Positions 8,707-17,473 of a DNA stretch of 61,451 nt are shown here, piece by piece (the stretch's first letter is position 1; the number at the start of each line of letters is the position of its first letter). Origin of the DNA: an uncultured Cryomorphaceae bacterium (GTDB taxonomy: Bacteria; Bacteroidota; Bacteroidia; Flavobacteriales; Schleiferiaceae). The notes under the pieces are model-generated. The model was not told the DNA's origin. It saw nothing but the letters and a program-made list of their open reading frames with translations, and searched no databases. The stretch is from the NCBI GenBank assembly GCA_902614915.1, contig CACMMX010000011.1, forward strand, positions 1 through 61,451. The letters run 5' to 3'. The translations under genes and the position numbers were made by a program.

Positions 8707-9258
8707 ATGAAAACAAGACTAGTATTTATGTTCTTTGCTGCAACAAGCATTATGATTTCTGGTTGTGGGTCAAAGACCAGAGCTCCGAAGGGTGAAACCG
8801 AATTGGTTCTACCCTGTTCCGAATTTAAAAGTGACCGCAAAACCTTCCGTGTATATAGCTATGGTGAAAGCACTGATGCGAACGTTGCAAAGAAGAAAGC
8901 AAAAAGCAATGCAATGTCTGAATTAGCCGGAATGATAAGTACAACCATGAAAGTTGTTGGCGACAATTATGTGAAAAGTATGGAGGTAAATAATGTTGAG
9001 GAAGTTCTAGAGCGATTTGAAGAAAATAGTAGAACTGTAATTAATCAAGAACTAAGTGGTGCCAAAACTGTGTGTGATCGTTTAATGGAAGTTCATAAGT
9101 CAGATAAGTTCAAGTATTATATTGCTCTTGAACTGGATGGCGATAAAATTGTAAAAAACTACTATAAGTCGCTCTCTAAGAACGATAAAATTATGGTTGA
9201 TTATAATTACGAAAAATTTAAAGAGACCTTTGAAAGAGAAATGGAGAATCAGCGATAG
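8707..9258 (+). CDS. LPP20-like lipoprotein of unknown function
   Basis: The 183-residue protein starts with a lipoprotein signal peptide (MKTRLVFMFF...SIMISGC, lipobox ISGC, Cys at about residue 20). The mature part is charged and alpha/beta in character, with FRVYSYGESTDANVAKKKAKSNAMSELA near residue 50. That layout (an odour of 'short repeat of Ala/Lys helix after a beta strand') recalls LPP20-type lipoproteins, but the match is from memory and weak. It stands alone, with a likely promoter of its own, and its 3' end overlaps the convergent glycosyltransferase gene by 10 bp. The function is unknown. Confidence 0.7.
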   Translation: MKTRLVFMFFAATSIMISGCGSKTRAPKGETELVLPCSEFKSDRKTFRVYSYGESTDANVAKKKAKSNAMSELAGMISTTMKVVGDNYVKSMEVNNVEEVLERFEENSRTVINQELSGAKTVCDRLMEVHKSDKFKYYIALELDGDKIVKNYYKSLSKNDKIMVDYNYEKFKETFEREMENQR

Positions 9259-10301
9259 GCTTCATCAATCATCTTAGAAATATAATCCCATGTATAATGC
9301 TCAAATTGTACTTGGGATTTTTTTTGTCCTTCCATTCCTGCCTCAATGGCAGCAATAAATTCGGACTCATTCTCAACATCAACCAAGTTTGCTATTGATG
9401 CCAATGATTCGCTCATATCCGCAGCATTATTTGCAACCACAGACAAGCCTCTCGCTGCAGCTTCCCACCCTACCAATGAGTATGTTTCAAAAAGCGAGGG
9501 GATTACTAAACATCGATGCTCATCCATTAATTCTACGATTTTTTCTTTGTTTTGGTGTCCAATAAATTTAATTGACGGCCCCGCAATAGATCTACAAAAT
9601 TGAGCATAAGCCTGCTGATTTTTGTTAGGGTCGCCTACTATAGTCAACGGCCAGCGGTATTGAGTGGCCCATTCAATAATTTTATGCTGGTTTTTTATGA
9701 GTTCTAACCTTCCTATCATCAATAGACCGTTTCTACGTTTTTTGCTAATTGGGGTATTGATAAAAATGTTAGAAATCCCAAGAGGAATTACACAGTGTTT
9801 TTCTTTAAAAGATTTCCCTTGAATGGCACTCCACTGCTGAATCCGTTCAAATTCGTTTATGGTAGAGGTAATAACTAAATCTGCTTGGGAGAGCAACTGC
9901 AGCATACTTTTTTGCTGGCCTTGGAATAGAAAAGAAATACTAGGGAAATTATCACTATTGTTTATCCCACGCAATAAGGTTTTGAACCATTCCATACCGT
10001 GCATTCCCAATACCCTAGACAGCTTAGGGAATCGATTTGTATCAGCAGATGAATAATCTACATAGAGCGTACTGAGTACCTTTCTACCCTTAAATGTTTT
10101 GAAATACGGAAGTAAATCTGCAGGCCTTCCCAAATTAAAGCCATGGATGAGTTCCACATCATTGGGTAATTTATGACCCGCAAGAATGATAAACACGTTG
10201 TGCCCTAATTTCTTTAAACCAATAGCCGTATACTCTACCTGAACGGTGTCTCCGCCAGGTTGAGTGTAAAGCGTAGATCGAGAAATTAATGCAATCTTCA
10301 T
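9249..10301 (-). CDS. Glycosyltransferase family 4 (GT-B fold)
   Basis: The protein would transfer a sugar from a nucleotide-sugar donor; acceptor and sugar are unknown. The 350 residues show an N-terminal Rossmann half starting MKIALISRSTLYTQPGGDTVQ and the donor-binding C-terminal half (GLLMIGRLELIKNQHKIIEWA ... CLVIPSLFETYSLVGWEAAARG). The E-x7-E segment of GT4 enzymes is represented by ETYSLVGWE. Its ATG follows the stop of the small HMA-like gene with no gap (TAAATG), so translation is probably coupled to the copper operon, an unusual partner for a glycosyltransferase. Confidence 0.85.
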   Translation of the reverse strand: MKIALISRSTLYTQPGGDTVQVEYTAIGLKKLGHNVFIILAGHKLPNDVELIHGFNLGRPADLLPYFKTFKGRKVLSTLYVDYSSADTNRFPKLSRVLGMHGMEWFKTLLRGINNSDNFPSISFLFQGQQKSMLQLLSQADLVITSTINEFERIQQWSAIQGKSFKEKHCVIPLGISNIFINTPISKKRRNGLLMIGRLELIKNQHKIIEWATQYRWPLTIVGDPNKNQQAYAQFCRSIAGPSIKFIGHQNKEKIVELMDEHRCLVIPSLFETYSLVGWEAAARGLSVVANNAADMSESLASIANLVDVENESEFIAAIEAGMEGQKKSQVQFEHYTWDYISKMIDEAYR

Positions 10302-10490
10302 TTATGCATTCATTTTGAATTCCTCTAGAAGGTCTTGAACTTCTTCAACGTTTGCGTTGTCAGAAAATGTCAATGGCTTATTCGGTAAGTTGATATTTAT
10401 ATTCCATTTGCCTTCACCAAGTAATTGGTTTAATTCATGATGTATTTTGAATTTGCAGTTGTTGCAATTCACTTTCGTGTCAATGGTCAT
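10302..10490 (-). CDS. Small HMA-like (heavy-metal-associated) protein
   Basis: A 62-residue protein with CNNC at residues 9-12 after a beta strand and before a helix (CKFKIHHELNQLL), the arrangement of CopZ/Atx1 metal chaperones. It probably carries Cu(I) to or from CopA, or buffers it. The usual GM(T/D)C lead-in is VNCNNC here, so it diverges from the standard HMA motif. Its ATG overlaps the copA stop (ATGA), indicating translational coupling, and it runs directly into the glycosyltransferase start. The chaperone role is inferred from motif and position. Confidence 0.75.
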   Translation of the reverse strand: MTIDTKVNCNNCKFKIHHELNQLLGEGKWNININLPNKPLTFSDNANVEEVQDLLEEFKMNA

Positions 10491-12616
10491 GTTTTCAATG
10501 GCTTTAAATGCATCTTTAAACTATTCAGAACTACTCCAATACTACTCATACTCATAGCGATGCTTGCTACCATCGGGGATAATTTTATTCCAAGGCTAGG
10601 ATAGAGTAGACCGGCTGCAATAGGGATTGCGATTATATTATAGCCGAAAGCCCAAGTGAGGTTACCTCTTAATGTAGTTCTAAATTCTTGAGCCAGCTGG
10701 AAAACCTTTTTTATTCCCAAAATACCTTCTTGCATCAAAACTATATCTGAATTTTGCTGGGCTGCCTCCGTTGCAGAAGCAAAACTAAGTCCTATATCTG
10801 CATTGCTCAGTGCTGCAGTATCGTTAATACCGTCTCCCACCATGAGTACCGTACCCTGTTCCTTATATTCCTTTACCTTTTCAACTTTATCAAGCGGGAG
10901 CATGTCACCAAAGTAATTGCGAATTCCTAAACGCTTAGCAAGATGCTCAACCACTATTTTTTTATCTCCTGAAAGCAGTGTATTGGAAATTCTTAATTTA
11001 TTGGTGTATTGAATAATATCCAGAGCGTCATTTGCAAGGGTGTCTTCAAATAAGACAGTCATTAAAGCTTTGTCATCTTTGAATAGAACGGATGTGGTTT
11101 TTCCTGTTCGAACAATATTACCAGTTATTTCGTTGAACCATGATGGCGAACCAAGATGGAACGTTTCCCCATCAATTTTACCTTGAATTCCTCTTCCCGG
11201 GACGGCCTTAAATCTTTGTACTTTCGGTAATCCACCCTGAAATCCAAAATATTGACGTATCGCGTTATTTAAGGGGTGAGAGCCGTTTTGATTGAGGGCA
11301 ATAAGCACATTTCTATATGTTTTAATTTCTCCATTGATTTTTGTTATCATAGGTCGGCCTTTAGTTAAAGTACCGGTCTTGTCCCAGAGGATATGCTTAA
11401 TGGAATATACTTTTTCTAGGGCTCTGGAATTTCTGACGAGTATTCTGTTTTTTGCTGCTTTTCCAGTTGCTGCTACCATTGCTAACGGAGTGGCTAAGCC
11501 AAGAGCGCAAGGACAAGCTATGACCAAGACATTTATAGCAAAAATAACAGACATCGGTTCACCTGCGATGGTCCAAAAAACACCAGTAAATAGGCTTAAT
11601 AAAAGGATAGAGGGTACAAATATCTTTGAAATACGATCAGTTAGTTGTTCGGAATTGGTCTCTTGTTCTTGCGTTTCAAGTACCGCTTGAATAATCCCGC
11701 CAAGCGCTGAGGATCTTCCTGTGCCAACTACGTTGATAGTTAGGCTACCCGCTCCATTGTTCGTTCCTGCCCATACCTGAGAACCTTTTTTTTTGGTAAC
11801 CGCAGCCGCTTCCCCCGTAAACGAACTTTCATTCACAATAGATACGCCTTCAACTACAATGCCGTCCACCGGAATGCGTTCGCCAGGTTTAACCAAAACA
11901 AGTTCATCTATCTCGATTTCGGCAACATCAACTATGTAAGTTGAGCCGTCAATTATTCTTGTGGCTTGTTTAGGTTGCAAATCAAAAAGACTCTCTACGG
12001 CCTTGGCGTTTTGCAATTTGCCCTGTTGCTCAAAATATTTACCGATTAGAATAAAAGCGATAATTAGACCTGCGCTTTCAAAATAAATTTCATGTTCTCC
12101 AAGAATCGCGTTATATAAGGAATAGCAATAGGCAGCAATACTTCCTAAGCTTATTAGAGTATCCATGTTGAAATGTCCTGTTTTAAGCATTGAAAACGCC
12201 TTTCTGTGAATATTCCGTCCAAAAAAACCGCTTAAAATGAGGGCCAGAAAACCTTGGATGACTACATAAGGAAATTCTATTTTATGCGTCATTCCCATAT
12301 AGAGCAAGGGCATTGCAAAAAGAGGTGTAAAAATAAGTTCAAGGCGTTGACTCTTTATGGCTTTTCGTTCGCGAGTAAATCGGTCTTCAAAAGTTTCTTC
12401 TTCGGGTTTGAGCGTATACCCTGCCTGCGCCAATTTATCTATCAAAAGTTCAAGGTTAAACACATTTTTATCTATGGTGGCCTTGAAGGTTTGACTCGCG
12501 TATCTAATGACAATCTCATCAAGCCCAGGGCTACCCTGAGCAACAGTTGCAGCAATTTGTGCGCATCCCGAACAAGTCATCCCATCTATTGTCCAATTCA
12601 CCTTTACTTTTGCCAT
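10487..12616 (-). CDS. copA: Copper-translocating P-type ATPase
   Basis: CopA-type P1B ATPases pump Cu(I) out of the cytoplasm. The 709-residue protein has one N-terminal HMA domain (GMTCSGCA, Cys15 and Cys18), the actuator motif TGEAAAV, the membrane metal site CPC in VIACPCALGLATPLAM, the phosphorylation site DKTGTLTKG, an HP motif (GSHPLNNAI) and the hinge GDGINDTAALSNADIG. The last membrane segment has MSMSS, as in Cu(I) pumps. An N-terminal HMA and about eight membrane segments match the family. A perfect TAnnTTTG element lies 5 nt before the ATG, suggesting a very short or absent leader. Ag(I) is an alternative substrate. Confidence 0.93.
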   Translation of the reverse strand: MAKVKVNWTIDGMTCSGCAQIAATVAQGSPGLDEIVIRYASQTFKATIDKNVFNLELLIDKLAQAGYTLKPEEETFEDRFTRERKAIKSQRLELIFTPLFAMPLLYMGMTHKIEFPYVVIQGFLALILSGFFGRNIHRKAFSMLKTGHFNMDTLISLGSIAAYCYSLYNAILGEHEIYFESAGLIIAFILIGKYFEQQGKLQNAKAVESLFDLQPKQATRIIDGSTYIVDVAEIEIDELVLVKPGERIPVDGIVVEGVSIVNESSFTGEAAAVTKKKGSQVWAGTNNGAGSLTINVVGTGRSSALGGIIQAVLETQEQETNSEQLTDRISKIFVPSILLLSLFTGVFWTIAGEPMSVIFAINVLVIACPCALGLATPLAMVAATGKAAKNRILVRNSRALEKVYSIKHILWDKTGTLTKGRPMITKINGEIKTYRNVLIALNQNGSHPLNNAIRQYFGFQGGLPKVQRFKAVPGRGIQGKIDGETFHLGSPSWFNEITGNIVRTGKTTSVLFKDDKALMTVLFEDTLANDALDIIQYTNKLRISNTLLSGDKKIVVEHLAKRLGIRNYFGDMLPLDKVEKVKEYKEQGTVLMVGDGINDTAALSNADIGLSFASATEAAQQNSDIVLMQEGILGIKKVFQLAQEFRTTLRGNLTWAFGYNIIAIPIAAGLLYPSLGIKLSPMVASIAMSMSSIGVVLNSLKMHLKPLKT

Positions 12617-12620
12617 AAAA

Positions 12621-12628
12621 CAAAGGTA
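12621..12628 (-). promoter_or_regulatory. -7 promoter element of copA (TACCTTTG)
   Basis: A perfect TAnnTTTG match on the minus strand ends 4 nt before the copA ATG (12616), so transcription would begin at or next to the start codon. I see no TTG 19-21 nt upstream. Confidence 0.45.
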
Positions 12629-12646
12629 GTGAATGTTTGTCCTGCG

Positions 12647-12654
12647 TATCTTTG
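12647..12654 (+). promoter_or_regulatory. -7 promoter element of the M3 peptidase gene (TATCTTTG)
   Basis: A perfect TAnnTTTG match on the plus strand lies 19 nt before the ATG at 12674, implying a leader of roughly 10-15 nt. No good -33 TTTG is visible. It faces away from the copA element within the same 57-bp gap. Confidence 0.45.
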
Positions 12655-12673
12655 TGAGCTAAAAATTACGCTA

Positions 12674-14701
12674 ATGAACCCACTCATAAATTTTCCTGCA
12701 ACCCCTTTTCAGAGTTTAGATTTCTCTGCAATTAAACCTGAACATTTTATGCCTGCGGCATTGCATTGGATGGATGTTAGCAGAAACAGAATTGAAGCTA
12801 TTTGTTCGAATAGTGAATTACCATCGTTTAAAAATACTTTGGTGGAATTAGAGTTTTCTACAAAAGAATTGAATCTCGTTAGTGGGTGTTTTTTTAATTT
12901 AAACAGTGCTGAAACCAATGAAGATATTCAGCAGATTGCACGTGAGTTAAGCCCAAAGTTATCCTTGTTTCATAATGAAACCGTTTTGAATCAAAAGCTA
13001 TTTAATCGTATTAGAGAAGTTTGGCGAAAAAGACAGGATTTTGAGCTAAGCCAAGAGGACAACCGATTATTGAAGGAAACCTATGAAGGATTCGTGCGAA
13101 ATGGTGCACTTCTGCGAGGCGAACAGCGTGAGCAATTGAAGGCATACGGCGAAAAATTAAGTAAACTATCGCTTTCTTTCGGTGAGAATGTGCTCAAGGA
13201 AACTCAAAACTTTGAGTACCATGCCACCAAAATAGCGGAATTAGATGGGCTCCCCGAGGTCACCATTGAAGCTGCTAAATCTTTGGCTAAAGAAAGAAAA
13301 AAGAAAGGTTATGTTTTCGGTTTGGATATGCCTACCTATATGAGTATAATGAAATATTCCATTTCTTCAAGTCTTCGCGAACATTTTTATCGTGCTTATA
13401 GCAAAAGAGCGGCAAGGGATAATGATTTCAATAATGAGGAGAATATCAAAGAATTAGTGAATACGCGTCTGAGAAAGGCGCAGCTTCTTGGTTTTAATTC
13501 ACACGCAGAATTAACCTTGCAAAAGAGAATGGCTAAGACCCCTGATACTGTGGTGTCGTTTTTGAATGATTTAAAAGCACGTGCAAAACCTGCAGCCTTA
13601 AAAGACTTAAAGGAAGTTCAGAACTTTGCAGCAGAACATGGTCATCAAGGGGATTTAATGGCTTGGGATTTTAGCTATTGGTCAGAGAAACTGAAAAAAG
13701 CAAAACTTGAATTAGATGATACGCTATTGAAGCCCTATTTCAAGCTCGAAAATGTACTCCATGGTGTTTTTGAGATCAGTCGAAAACTTTATGGTTTAAG
13801 TTTTAAGAAGAACCGAGATATTGCTGTCTATCATTCGGATGTGGATGTATTTGAAGTTTATGATTCGAATGGCGATTTTTTAAGTCTGCTATATACAGAC
13901 TTTTTCCCAAGAGAAGGTAAAAGAGCAGGTGCTTGGATGACTAGTTATCGCGGCATGTATAAGCAGCAGGCTAAGGAGGTTAGACCGCACATAAGCATAG
14001 TTTGTAATTTCACGAAACCAACGGATAATAAACCCTCGCTGCTCTCTTTTAATGAGGTGACCACCTTGTTCCATGAATTTGGACATGCTCTTCACGGTAT
14101 GATGGCCCGCGGAACTTATCCGTCTTTGACCGGTACAAATGTGTATTGGGATTTTGTAGAATTACCTTCTCAAATTTTAGAGAATTGGTGTTACGAACCT
14201 CAGGCTCTAGCCCTTTTTGCTAAGCATTATGAAACGGGTGAAGTTTTACCCAAAACATACATTGACAGGATTGTTGAAAGTCAGCAATTTATGGAGGGCT
14301 ACATGACACTTCGACAATTGAATTTTGGTTACTTGGACATGGCTTACCACCACCTGAATTCTTCACTAGAAATTTCAATATCGGAATTTGAAAGGTCGGC
14401 TACCTTTGATACACAATTATTTATTCCGGTTGAAGGTTCGATATCATCTACGGCATTTAGCCATATTTTCCAGGGAGGGTATAGCGCAGGATATTATAGT
14501 TACAAATGGGCGGAGGTCTTAGATGCGGATGCATTCAATCTTTTTAAAGAGAATGGAATTTTCAATAAAGATGTTGCTTCACGTTTTGCCGATATTCTAT
14601 CCAGCGGCGGAACAAAGCCTCCTGACGAATTATATAAAAAATTTAGGGGTCGAAATCCAAAGGTAGACGCGATGCTACAGCGAGCAGGAATTGCTAGTTA
14701 G
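12674..14701 (+). CDS. M3 family metallopeptidase (peptidyl-dipeptidase Dcp-like)
   Basis: M3 oligopeptidases degrade short peptides; Dcp removes C-terminal dipeptides. The 675-residue protein has the zinc site HEFGH at residues 467-471 in the context LFHEFGHALHGMMARG, followed by the family stretch GTNVYWDFVELPSQILENW, in which the third zinc ligand Glu lies. It begins MNPLINFPATPFQSLDFSAIKPEHF, typical of Dcp and OpdA. I see no signal peptide, so it is probably cytoplasmic. The frame stays open far upstream inside antisense copA; I chose 12674 from homologous start and the upstream -7 element. Its 3' end overlaps the convergent MATE gene by 4 bp. Confidence 0.92.
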   Translation: MNPLINFPATPFQSLDFSAIKPEHFMPAALHWMDVSRNRIEAICSNSELPSFKNTLVELEFSTKELNLVSGCFFNLNSAETNEDIQQIARELSPKLSLFHNETVLNQKLFNRIREVWRKRQDFELSQEDNRLLKETYEGFVRNGALLRGEQREQLKAYGEKLSKLSLSFGENVLKETQNFEYHATKIAELDGLPEVTIEAAKSLAKERKKKGYVFGLDMPTYMSIMKYSISSSLREHFYRAYSKRAARDNDFNNEENIKELVNTRLRKAQLLGFNSHAELTLQKRMAKTPDTVVSFLNDLKARAKPAALKDLKEVQNFAAEHGHQGDLMAWDFSYWSEKLKKAKLELDDTLLKPYFKLENVLHGVFEISRKLYGLSFKKNRDIAVYHSDVDVFEVYDSNGDFLSLLYTDFFPREGKRAGAWMTSYRGMYKQQAKEVRPHISIVCNFTKPTDNKPSLLSFNEVTTLFHEFGHALHGMMARGTYPSLTGTNVYWDFVELPSQILENWCYEPQALALFAKHYETGEVLPKTYIDRIVESQQFMEGYMTLRQLNFGYLDMAYHHLNSSLEISISEFERSATFDTQLFIPVEGSISSTAFSHIFQGGYSAGYYSYKWAEVLDADAFNLFKENGIFNKDVASRFADILSSGGTKPPDELYKKFRGRNPKVDAMLQRAGIAS

Positions 14702-16044
14702 CCCATTTTTAACGTTTTAAAACGAAATCTTCTGTATAAGGCTATTGAAGCAACACTCAATCCAATAGTTAGTCCAATCCATACGCCTAATGGACCTTTT
14801 TCTAAGATAACTCCAAGATAATAGCAAATTGGTAAAGCAATTATCCAGTATGCTACAAAACATATAATCGTTGGGATATTGACATCTTTAATACCTCTGA
14901 GCGCTCCTAAAGCTGTTGCTTGTATTCCATCTGGTAATTGAAAGATTCCTGCAGCCACCATTAAAACGGTGGTATATTCGAGTACTTCAGAATCCATACT
15001 GTAAAATTCAGGCAAGAAATTGCGAAGTGTAATTAGAATCATCATGGTAATAAGCATGAAAAAGAAAGTCAAATGAAAGAGGCTTTGCCCCGCTAATCTG
15101 AGCATAGGATAATCCTTTCGTCCTAATTGGTTTCCTATTCGTATTGCAGCAGCAGCTCCTAAACCGCTGACCATCATATAGCTTACTGAAGCAATGTTTA
15201 ATGCTATTTGATGAGCTGCTTGTTGAATAGGACCAATCATTCCTACGATCACCCCGCTCATTCCGAAAGCACCTGCCTCAAAAACATATTGTAGACCGCT
15301 TGGTACCCCAATTTTCAGTATTTCCCTTATCGTAGTACCGTTGATTTTTGAATTATGCCAATGGGACCAATACAGTGCGAATTTCTCCTTCTTTCTAATG
15401 TAAATAGCCATACCTCCAAGCATAATGAATCGGGTAAGTAATGTACTGACACCCGCCCCTATTAATCCTAATTCAGGGAAAGGTCCCCAGCCAGTAATAA
15501 AAGGATAATTTAAGATTACGTTCAAAAGGTTTGCTGCTAAACTTACTCGCATGGCAGCTTTTGTATCGCTTAATCCTTCTGCAAATTGTTTAAATGTAAA
15601 AAAGCTCATCATTGGTAAAATGGAAAAGGCTACAACATAGATATACGGGAGTGCTTCTTCAACTACTCTTTCATCTTGGCCAAGTAAATGGGCAACTTGG
15701 GCGAAAAGCGCGATTAGCCCAAAAATTAGTAATCCTAAAATACTGTTTAGTAATAGGCTGTTTTTGAAATATTTGGTCGCAGATGCTGGATTTCCCTCTC
15801 CATCTGCTCCAGCTACGAGTGGCGTAAGACCATATGCGACACCTATGGCGAACACCATTGGTATAATAAGTATAGAAACAGCAAGGCTTACGGCCGCTAA
15901 CGGGATAGTGCCCAAAAACTTACCTACCATTATTGAATCGGCCACGCTTACCAGAATTTGTCCCAATTGACCAATAATTACCGGGTACGCTAGGTTAAGA
16001 CTGATTTTATATTGTTCACTGTATGTATTCCAGCGAAAGAGCAT
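14698..16044 (-). CDS. MATE family efflux transporter
   Basis: MATE transporters export drugs or organic cations using a Na+ or H+ gradient. The 448-residue protein has about twelve hydrophobic segments in two similar halves; the first half opens with LAYPVIIGQLGQILVSVADSIMVGK, typical of NorM-type members, and the second half has the matching GVPSGLQYVFEAGAFGMSGVIVG. Substrate is unknown. I used the ATG at 16044; a TTG one codon earlier is possible. The start overlaps the stop of the small acidic gene by 1 bp (TGATG), so the two are probably cotranscribed. Confidence 0.92.
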   Translation of the reverse strand: MLFRWNTYSEQYKISLNLAYPVIIGQLGQILVSVADSIMVGKFLGTIPLAAVSLAVSILIIPMVFAIGVAYGLTPLVAGADGEGNPASATKYFKNSLLLNSILGLLIFGLIALFAQVAHLLGQDERVVEEALPYIYVVAFSILPMMSFFTFKQFAEGLSDTKAAMRVSLAANLLNVILNYPFITGWGPFPELGLIGAGVSTLLTRFIMLGGMAIYIRKKEKFALYWSHWHNSKINGTTIREILKIGVPSGLQYVFEAGAFGMSGVIVGMIGPIQQAAHQIALNIASVSYMMVSGLGAAAAIRIGNQLGRKDYPMLRLAGQSLFHLTFFFMLITMMILITLRNFLPEFYSMDSEVLEYTTVLMVAAGIFQLPDGIQATALGALRGIKDVNIPTIICFVAYWIIALPICYYLGVILEKGPLGVWIGLTIGLSVASIALYRRFRFKTLKMG

Positions 16045-16271
16045 CAAAGATTATAGCGGTCTACTTCACGTTGGTAGAAGTTTTCTGCCTCAGTAACAAG
16101 ATTCTCTAGTGTTTTAGTTAGATCATCTTCGCTTTCATCGCTAATATCATCGAGCCATTTTACTTCATCGTTTTCTAGGTTGAGAATAAACGTGGGAAAT
16201 TCAGTATGCACAATGAAGATAGCATCCGGGCTATCCGTATTATCTGCGACTAAGAATTTTGGAAAACTCAT
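16044..16271 (-). CDS. Small acidic conserved-looking protein, unknown function
   Basis: A 75-residue acidic protein that I cannot assign to a family. It begins MSFPKFLVADNTDSPDAIFIVHTEFPTF and has a predicted beta-rich first half and a helical, Glu-rich second half (DESEDDLTKTLENLVTEAENFY). No signal peptide, membrane segment or cysteine. It lies 28 bp after the response regulator gene start region (upstream gene on the other side of 16300) and overlaps the MATE start, which supports it being a real gene. Compact, acidic and conserved-looking, it may be a cytoplasmic partner protein, but nothing more can be said. Confidence 0.7.
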   Translation of the reverse strand: MSFPKFLVADNTDSPDAIFIVHTEFPTFILNLENDEVKWLDDISDESEDDLTKTLENLVTEAENFYQREVDRYNL

Positions 16272-16299
16272 TTGCTTATGATTTTGTGCAAAATTACGC

Positions 16300-17463
16300 T
16301 TATTTACTTGCGAATTTGTCTACGCATCGTTTACTTATTGGATTTTCGCTCAAGATATGCAAGCGTTCCATAACATTTCGAAGTTCGCGGATATTTCCCG
16401 TCCAATCGTAATCTTGTAAAGTTCCCATAGCTTCTTGAGTAATTTCTTTTGGACTTACGCCGTATTCTTCGGAAATAGATTTTAAGAAGTGGTCTGCTAG
16501 CAGTGGAACATCACCTCTACGTTCGTTTAAACTAGGTACTTCCAAAATGATTACACCTAGACGGTGGAAGAGATCTTCTCTAAATTTACCTTGTTCAATC
16601 AACTCCCAAAGATTTTTATTGGTTGCTGCCAAAACACGAACATCAACCTTTATACTTTTGTCCCCGCCAACAGGTGTTATCTTGTGTTCTTGCAAAGCGC
16701 GAAGCACTTTTGCTTGAGCCCCTAGGCTCATATCACCTATTTCGTCAAGGAATAAAGTTCCTTCATGGGCTAATTCAAATTTTCCCTTACGATCTTTCTG
16801 AGCGCCTGTGAATGCACCTTTTTTATGTCCAAAAAGTTCGCTTTCTATTAATTCTGCTGGTATTGCTGCACAATTAACTTCAATTATAGCGTTTTTTCTT
16901 CTTTCGCTTTGTTCATGAATTTGGTGTGCAACTAATTCTTTACCAGAACCATTGGGTCCAATTATAAGGACGCGGGCTTCAGAAGGAGCAACCTTAGAAA
17001 TAATAGACCTAAGCTCGTTCATTAAATCGCTTTCCCCAATCATCTCGTACTTTTTGCTCACACGCTTTTTGAGCGTTCTCACTTCTTTTACCAATTCTTT
17101 TTGAGTCAACGCATTACGCACAGTACTCAATAATCGATTGAGATCTGGAGGTTTTGGTATATAATCGTATGCACCATACTTTAAACAATCCACGGCTGTA
17201 TTGATATCGCCGTGACCAGATATCATAATTACAGGAACATCCGCATTGATAGATATCATATGTTCAAGAACTTCAACACCATCTTTATGCGGCATTTTTA
17301 TATCACAGAAAACTAAATCCCAATTCCCTTCACCGAATAATTCGATTGCTAATTTACCATCTTCTGCTTCGTGGATATCATTATTAGGATCTTCTTCAAG
17401 CAAGATCTTTTTGAGGACTCGACGAATAGCAACTTCATCTTCTATTAGTAATATTCTGCTCAT
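16300..17463 (-). CDS. Sigma-54-type response regulator without DNA-binding domain
   Basis: The 387-residue protein joins a receiver domain (residues 1-120, phospho-acceptor Asp54 in VFCDIKMPHKDG) to an AAA+ sigma-54 activation domain (about 140-375). The AAA+ part has a Walker A variant GPNGSGKE at 169-176 (the usual form is GESGTGKE), the sigma-54-contacting GAFTGA loop at 216-221 and Walker B LFLDE. It ends soon after the AAA+ domain, at about ISKRCVDKFASK, with no Fis-type helix-turn-helix. It could activate sigma-54 promoters from solution, as FlgR-like and some flavobacterial proteins are thought to. No histidine kinase gene is adjacent. It is 10 bp downstream of the MscS gene. Confidence 0.9.
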   Translation of the reverse strand: MSRILLIEDEVAIRRVLKKILLEEDPNNDIHEAEDGKLAIELFGEGNWDLVFCDIKMPHKDGVEVLEHMISINADVPVIMISGHGDINTAVDCLKYGAYDYIPKPPDLNRLLSTVRNALTQKELVKEVRTLKKRVSKKYEMIGESDLMNELRSIISKVAPSEARVLIIGPNGSGKELVAHQIHEQSERRKNAIIEVNCAAIPAELIESELFGHKKGAFTGAQKDRKGKFELAHEGTLFLDEIGDMSLGAQAKVLRALQEHKITPVGGDKSIKVDVRVLAATNKNLWELIEQGKFREDLFHRLGVIILEVPSLNERRGDVPLLADHFLKSISEEYGVSPKEITQEAMGTLQDYDWTGNIRELRNVMERLHILSENPISKRCVDKFASK

Positions 17464-17473
17464 ACTTTATACG

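Noticed and set aside
11292-11690. 132-residue frame antisense to copA
   Set aside because: It lies entirely within copA on the opposite strand, with no motif and no promoter.
12254-12673. 140-residue N-terminal extension of the M3 peptidase
   Set aside because: It runs antisense through copA and has no peptidase-family match; ATG 12674 gives the standard N-terminus.
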